64,000 nt of DNA from Pholiota molesta (taxonomy: Eukaryota; Basidiomycota; Agaricomycetes; Agaricales; Strophariaceae). Below, one piece after another: positions 59,440-64,000 of this stretch. The notes under the pieces were generated by a model. The model did not search any database and was not told the origin of the DNA. It worked only from the letters and a program-made list of their open reading frames with translations. The position numbers and the translations under genes are program-made. Position 1 is the stretch's first letter, and every line of letters starts with the position of its first letter. The DNA lies in contig JACGCK010000064.1 of NCBI GenBank assembly GCA_014925825.1, positions 186,001 through 250,000 of the forward strand, read 5' to 3'.

Positions 59440-60827
59440 CTAAATACGGACGAGCCACCCCATATAGAATATCTGCATCAGCGCCTCCAAGAACAGGAAC
59501 ACGATGCGGCGCCGGCGCTGCGCCTGCGTCACCGTGCCCGTCTGCGCGGGCGTCGCGGATGCGTCCGGCAGGATGACGGCGCGCAGGGAGCGGAGCTAGT
59601 TGTGGGGCGGGGGTTGGGGGTCAGCGTTCTGTGTGGATGGGAGAAAGGGAGGGAGGGAGGGGGTGCTTACGAGAAAGAAGGCGTTCGCGGCGAAGGCGTA
59701 CAGGAACACCAGCGTCCATAGGAGGCCTTTCACGCCGAGGAAGCCCGCGGCGATGGTGAAGATGATGCTACACGCATGCCGGGATCAGCGTGCTACCCAA
59801 TAAGGAGTCCGAGATGGATGAAAGGGCACGCACCCCACGAATTTGTACCCCCCGTACGCGATGAGGTCGACCATCTGCGAGGACGGGATGTTGAGGATGT
59901 AGCAGCCCAGCTTCACGAAGGCGAAGTCGCAGAGGACGACCGCCGTCGCGCGCGACGCGGACTCGCCGAGGATGAGCGGCGAGAACCGCTCGATGATCCC
60001 GGAGTGCAGGGTGCTGAGCAGGATATACGTGAAGATCGCCATCACTGTGCAGCGCAGCGCAAGCAAGTTGAAGAAAACATCAGGCGTGTCCAAAAATAGA
60101 TCGAGGGGCAATCGTGGCCTCCCTCAGACGCAACGTACGTACCTGGGATGTAGAGATCCGGGCTGTTGAGGTCCTCGCGCGGGGGGAGCCACTCGCCCTG
60201 TGCGCCCCGTGGGCGCCGGAAATACGACTTGTGTATCCACGGGAAGAGCAGCAGGCGCAGCTTCTTGATCACATACGAGTTCGACACGTTGAAATAGTGT
60301 TTGACGTTGTTCGAGGGGATCATCGTCCCAAACTAAAAGCACCACGTCAGCTCATAGTTAGTTAGTCCTTGCAATGCGGCCGCGCAGAACACACGCACGT
60401 TTCGCTGTACATAGTCCTGCCCCGCCGCCACCGCGCTCTGCCCGAGCTGCATCCCCAGCTGCGCCGTCGCGCCGTCGAGCCCCCACGCCGCGTAGTCCGC
60501 CCCCTGCATCTGCTGTGGCGGCGGGTGCTGCTGCGCGGGGGCGTGCTGCGACGGCGGCATGTGGTGCATCCCGCCCGCCGGGTACGGCGGCTGCGCCATC
60601 GGGGGCTGCGCGTGCTGGAAGGGCGTCGTGTACGCGGGGACGTGCGTGGGGTAGGCCTGCGCGTGCTGCTGCTGCTGGTGCGGGGGCTGGTTGGGCCCCG
60701 GGGACGAGGAGAAGCGCTGGTACCCCTGCGGCGACGCGGGCGTGGAGGGCGGCTCGGGGATGTACGCTGGGTGTGTGGGGACGGGGTGGCGGAGGGGTGG
60801 GGGTGAGTGGGAGCCGTACTGCGACAT
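59440..60827 (-). CDS. YIF1: Yif1-family ER-Golgi transport protein
   Basis: Membrane protein of COPII vesicles that partners Yip1 and Ypt GTPases in ER-to-Golgi traffic. Start ATG 60827 (MSQYGSHSPPPLRHPVPTHP). The N-terminal ~110 residues are Pro/Gln/His-rich, with QQQQHAQAYPTHVPAY, as in fungal Yif1. Then AQLGMQLGQSAVAAGQDYVQ, NNVKHYFNVSNSYVIKKLRL, FPWIHKSYFRR and REDLNSPDLYIP are highly conserved, followed by five hydrophobic segments (VMAIFTYILLSTLHSG, ATAVVLCDFAFVKLGCYILN, GLLWTLVFLYAFAANAFFL and others). The last exon ends IVFLFLEALMQILYMGWLVR, stop at 59440. Four or five introns. Complete. Confidence 0.92.
59603..59664 (+). repeat. G-rich tract in a YIF1 intron
   Basis: GGGGCGGGGGTTGGGGG (59604-59620) and GGGAGGGAGGGAGGGGG (59648-59664) lie on the plus strand, the non-template sense for the minus-strand gene being C-rich. 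Both could form G-quadruplexes in DNA. Confidence 0.7.
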
Positions 60828-61090
60828 TTTATGGGTTTAGGGGGAGGTGTACAGTGCGATTAGAGAATATAATATGGAAGCAAGAGATGGTCGGGGATGG
60901 GGTGGGTGGTGTGCTCGCTGCGCGCGCCGACGTGGAGGATGGCCTCGGAATATAACACGGCCAAGCAGAGCCGGCATTATCCGGGCATCATCGTTTCAAC
61001 TTTTGTTTTCAGGCTCCCTCCACTCTCAATCCTTTCTTTGTCTCTCAGCAATTATTCACATCGAAATCACCTTTCCTTGCTTTTGTGGAC
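60828..61090. other. YIF1 promoter
   Basis: No gene; a polypyrimidine stretch lies near 61015-61055. Confidence 0.5.
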
Positions 61091-62230
61091 GACCGAACGC
61101 AGGTTTGTCGACCCCGAATTCCCTGGAAGATCGGTTGTTGAAAATAGTCAAAAAGTTCTGTTCACAGCTTGTGGTCATATCGGTGGAGGTTGATGGGGCC
61201 AGCGTATACTTAGATGAGCGCTGGGCGCTGACCGGTCGATCTCCCAACTCACCTGCCTGAGGACGGCTGTTCTCTCGTCGTCGTTCAGGTTTACACTCCG
61301 CATGAATTACTTGCTCTTGCCGCTCACCTGGTGTGGCGGGATTCGCGGCTCGTCTTCTAAACTCTGTGTCCAACCCTTGTCGTTATCAAGTCTGCGATGT
61401 GATTCTCAGGCTGCTGATGTCCTCGAAGCAATGTCTGACTGAGGCTGTAACTTTGTTCTTTCATAGCATTGGGCAACTATGATCACTTGATATCCGTCCT
61501 GATGAAGGACGAATCTTACTTCATCCTCGATGATGATGGTACAGCCCAGATGGGACGCGAGTTATCTGCTGGTATCCTCATCACGCCCATCAGGGCGGTA
61601 CGCAATGTATGTGTTCCTGCGAAAATACAAGGCTTCTGGGATCCACGCTATAGTGGTCTGATACCAGGATGATATCTCCAAAGGTTGATAATCTTTGCGG
61701 CTTTGAGATAATTTGTTGAAGGCTGGCATGTTTTACATCTAATGATCCTACCGTTTGTCTGATCCCCAACTCAATGCGAGATATTCATGACATGGACTCT
61801 ATTCTTATTGGTCTCCGTGATGGTGATGATCATCTTAACGGTAAGTACACGGATTCTTGTTATAACACTCTTTGGCGCTCACATCGTCTCCATTACTTTC
61901 CTCACTTAGCATTTACTTGACAACCCTGCATTTTCTGCAGTGCGCAAGCTCAATCGAATAGCACTGGTGCTTAATAGCTTCTATTTATCTCCTTATTCTT
62001 TTCAGTCTGAACTTGCACCGTGCTTACCTACCAGATTCGATACCGGAGATCGCTTCTTGTGGGAGAGTCATGACATTAGCAGAGTACGTGCATGTCGGTG
62101 CTCTGAGTGTGAGTTGTCTGAACCAATGTATTTTAATGCTACTAAGTAACATCGGCGGGGAACTTGTAGGTTATGACATGGGACGTTTTGAATCATTGCA
62201 AGGAGGATTATCATCTACTCTTTTCATTTG
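61091..62230 (+). other. Possible unrecognised gene fragments
   Basis: Several open pieces on the plus strand look protein-like and are bordered by plausible splice signals: SLEDRLLKIVKKFCSQLVV.. (61110-), VYTPHELLALAAHLVWRDSR (61290-), LISVLMKDESYFILDDDGTA (61490-), DPTVCLIPNSMRDIHDMDSI (61750-) and FDTGDRFLWESHDISRVR (62035-). They do not join into one frame that I trust and match no family I can name. It could be a fast-evolving gene or a decaying one. Confidence 0.3.
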
Positions 62231-62454
62231 ACCCTTGCGTGCACGCTACATTATACGCCGTAACTAGGTGAGCCTTGCGTGGCTTCGAACATGACAATTC
62301 CACTCACATCTGGGGCTTTATCCAGGTATATGACCCTCGCCTACGTCCTTGCAAAAACGTTATACTTGAGTACGCATTCAAACATTCCCATCTACCCAAA
62401 GAAAGAGCGCTGAACAAATCATCGCCACAAGCTATCCAGATTCCGCATTGCAAC

Positions 62455-63502
62455 ATGCTCGGCTCGGCGATCGCAGCGTTCTACATGCTCGCCGTATCCG
62501 GGACGCTCTTGCAGGCGTCGATCCGCCTCTGGAAGCTCCTGGACAGGAAGAAGAACGTGCTCGTCTCCCTCGGCGCGCTGTGGATCGTCGCGGTTGGGGG
62601 CAGCGTCACGTATGCCGTGGGGTCGTCGCCCGTGCGCCGCCAGCGCCTTTGGATTGGGTGCGGAGGACGCTGCAGCCGCCGACGCCTGCGTGGACCAGAT
62701 CAAGGGCGAGTATGTGGCGCTGGCGTTTATCGTGTTATTCGTGTACCACGCGTGCCTCCTGGTCGCTGTGGGTCTGGCGATACAGCAGAACGTGTTCGCG
62801 GATCGGACCAGGCTGTCGCTCCCTGAGCGGTACGAGCGGATGGCGCGTGGGGCGTCGTCTTTGTTCCTGGCGCAGCCGCTGACGATGGACCGATCGCGTG
62901 TTCCATGTGTGGGTGCACCTCCGCTTGTCCGTCTTCGTTCTGCTGTCATCGCTGAATCCTTCTTTTTCCGATGTGTTTAGGTCCGCGACGGTGACGAAGT
63001 CTCGCGAGCCTGTTGTGGTTCTACGGCACCTCCGTCGGGCACCACGCCGCGTCCCTCCGCCTCATGCTCGTCCCCGTGTACCTCGTCTCCACCAACATCC
63101 TGATTGGGCGCGTGTTCCGGAGCAGCACGCTCGCGCTGCTCCTGCAGGCCCCGCACGCGCCCCCGCCGTCCACCGCGCCGCCCGGCCTCAAGCTCAACCT
63201 GAGCACGGGGGGCTGCACATCGCGGTCGGGACGACGCGCGGCGCCGCTGGGCACCAGAGGGCGGACCGCTGTGCGAGGCAGACGTGCCGATAAACCGGGT
63301 GTGAAGATCAGCATGGACGGTGGTGGGGAGCGCGGGGCGGCGGAGGGTACGGGGGCGCGAAGCGCGGGGCTGCCCGGTGGAGGTGGAGGTGCGGCGGGTG
63401 ACTGAGCGCAAGACGGACTTCTTTGGGACGCCGTCTGAGTCTCCTTCGGAGGGGTCGATTCAGACGGATGGGCACCATATGTTTGGGCTGAAGATGTGTT
63501 GA
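62455..63502 (+). pseudogene. Basidiomycete membrane-protein gene broken by frameshifts
   Basis: Recognisable coding pieces occur in changing frames: MLGSAIAAFYMLAVSGTLLQ and VLVSLGALWIVAVGGSVTYA; then, shifted near 62625-62645, ASAFGLGAEDAAAADACVDQ and YVALAFIVLFVYHACLLVAV; then, after an intron and another shift near 62990, LLWFYGTSVGHHAASLRLML and VSTNILIGRVFRSSTLALLL; then, shifted after STGG (about 63213), LHIAVGTTRGAAG; and finally VEVEVRRVTERKTDFFGTPS to the stop at 63502. That is at least three frame changes. Either the gene is dead or this GC-rich end has sequence errors. The parts show at least four membrane helices; function unknown. Confidence 0.55.
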
Positions 63503-64000
63503 TGGTGGAAGCTTGGAGGTGAGGTTGTTGGGCTAGGTGTCTGTTGACTTTTTTAAAATTTCTTGTAGTACGTTAGTTGTCATGCTTTTTCTTTCTTCGA
63601 ACTTCAATTTCGCCGTTTGTTATCGGGCATAGTCCTTGCTACAGATATTATTTTGATATACTAATCATTCAAGTTCTGAATTCGTTTAATTCAAGCCGAA
63701 TTCTTCAAGTATTCTCGCAGGATCCTCGAGGCTCGTAGGGATCTTGCAGACTGCGGACTGCCAGCTGGCTCGCCAGGAACTGTAACACGATGACTACGCG
63801 GTCATTCTGGATTTCGATGGAATCACGGGTAAAACATGCGCCATTGCCGTCGTTAATGCCAACAATGCGAGCACTGTCCAATGTCTGGTGTTATGAATAT
63901 TTTTCATTCTATTTCTTGGTTTTTCTTCTATTTCTTGGTCTCTTGTAGCTTTTCTTCTTATTGTTTTTTTTTGTGCGAGAGCCGTCTTAATGTTGGATGA
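63503..64000. other. Right-edge spacer
   Basis: AT-rich flank with T-runs near 63900-63970. No gene was recognised. Confidence 0.5.

Overview
The window looks like nuclear DNA of a mushroom-forming basidiomycete (Agaricomycetes, perhaps a polypore-like species). Almost every gene is split by short introns of about 50-65 bp with GT(A/G)NGT donors. There is a tRNA-Gln with a 16-nt intron after position 37, and the gene families (multi-intron P450s, OPT transporters, 7TM membrane proteins, Clr4/SUV39-type methyltransferase, Hym1/Mo25) fit that group. Gene order is mixed on both strands and there are no operons. Exon structures were worked out by eye from splice signals and family conservation; none is confirmed by transcripts.

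Layout. 1-1473: no clear gene. 1504-3847: a 2.3-kb element with inverted arms built from many short sub-repeats, ending about 80 bp before a NAD(P)-dependent reductase gene (3930-5376). 5495-7806 (-) and 21253-23565 (+): two outward-facing paralogous cytochrome P450 genes sharing upstream DNA. Between them lie a GTPBP1-like protein without a GTPase domain (9701-11089, -), an oligopeptide transporter with one apparent frameshift (11694-16596, -) and about 3.9 kb with no recognisable gene. 24386-26334 (-): ArsB/CitMHS-type anion transporter. 27049-29241 (+): CorA-like metal transporter. 29450-35290: two direct copies of a 2.2-kb unit carrying a TATA box and a highly conserved, hairpin-rich, apparently noncoding block, with an isoprenylcysteine methyltransferase pseudogene and 5' scraps of the neighbouring SET gene between them. 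35750-40774 (+): SUV39/Clr4-type H3K9 methyltransferase with a long disordered N-terminus. 41244-42617 (-): ubiquitin-conjugating enzyme with a long SIM-bearing tail. 42803-42890: tRNA-Gln. 43558-44957 (-): Hym1/Mo25. 45489-52648 (-): three tandem AIF/FSP1-like FAD oxidoreductases. 53239-55199 (-): O-methyltransferase. 56232-57527 (+): 7TM membrane protein with a 7-nt exon. 57991-58776 (+): GNA1. 59440-60827 (-): YIF1. 61091-62230: unrecognised possible gene fragments. 62455-63502 (+): a membrane-protein gene broken by several frameshifts.

How they fit together. Housekeeping genes (GNA1 for chitin precursor synthesis, YIF1 for ER-Golgi traffic, HYM1 for the morphogenesis kinase pathway, E2, tRNA) sit among accessory oxidative and transport genes (P450 x2, reductase, O-methyltransferase, AIF-like x3, OPT, ArsB-like, CorA). 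The accessory part shows local duplication throughout: inverted P450s, tandem oxidoreductases, tandem 2.2-kb units, an exon duplication inside the SET gene and a partial copy of the GTPBP1-like gene. I see no evidence for one coordinated biosynthetic cluster. The most unusual items are the sub-repeat element, the conserved hairpin-rich noncoding block, the GTPase-less GTPBP1 relative, and the neighbouring SET and E2 genes that both carry SUMO-interaction-like motifs.
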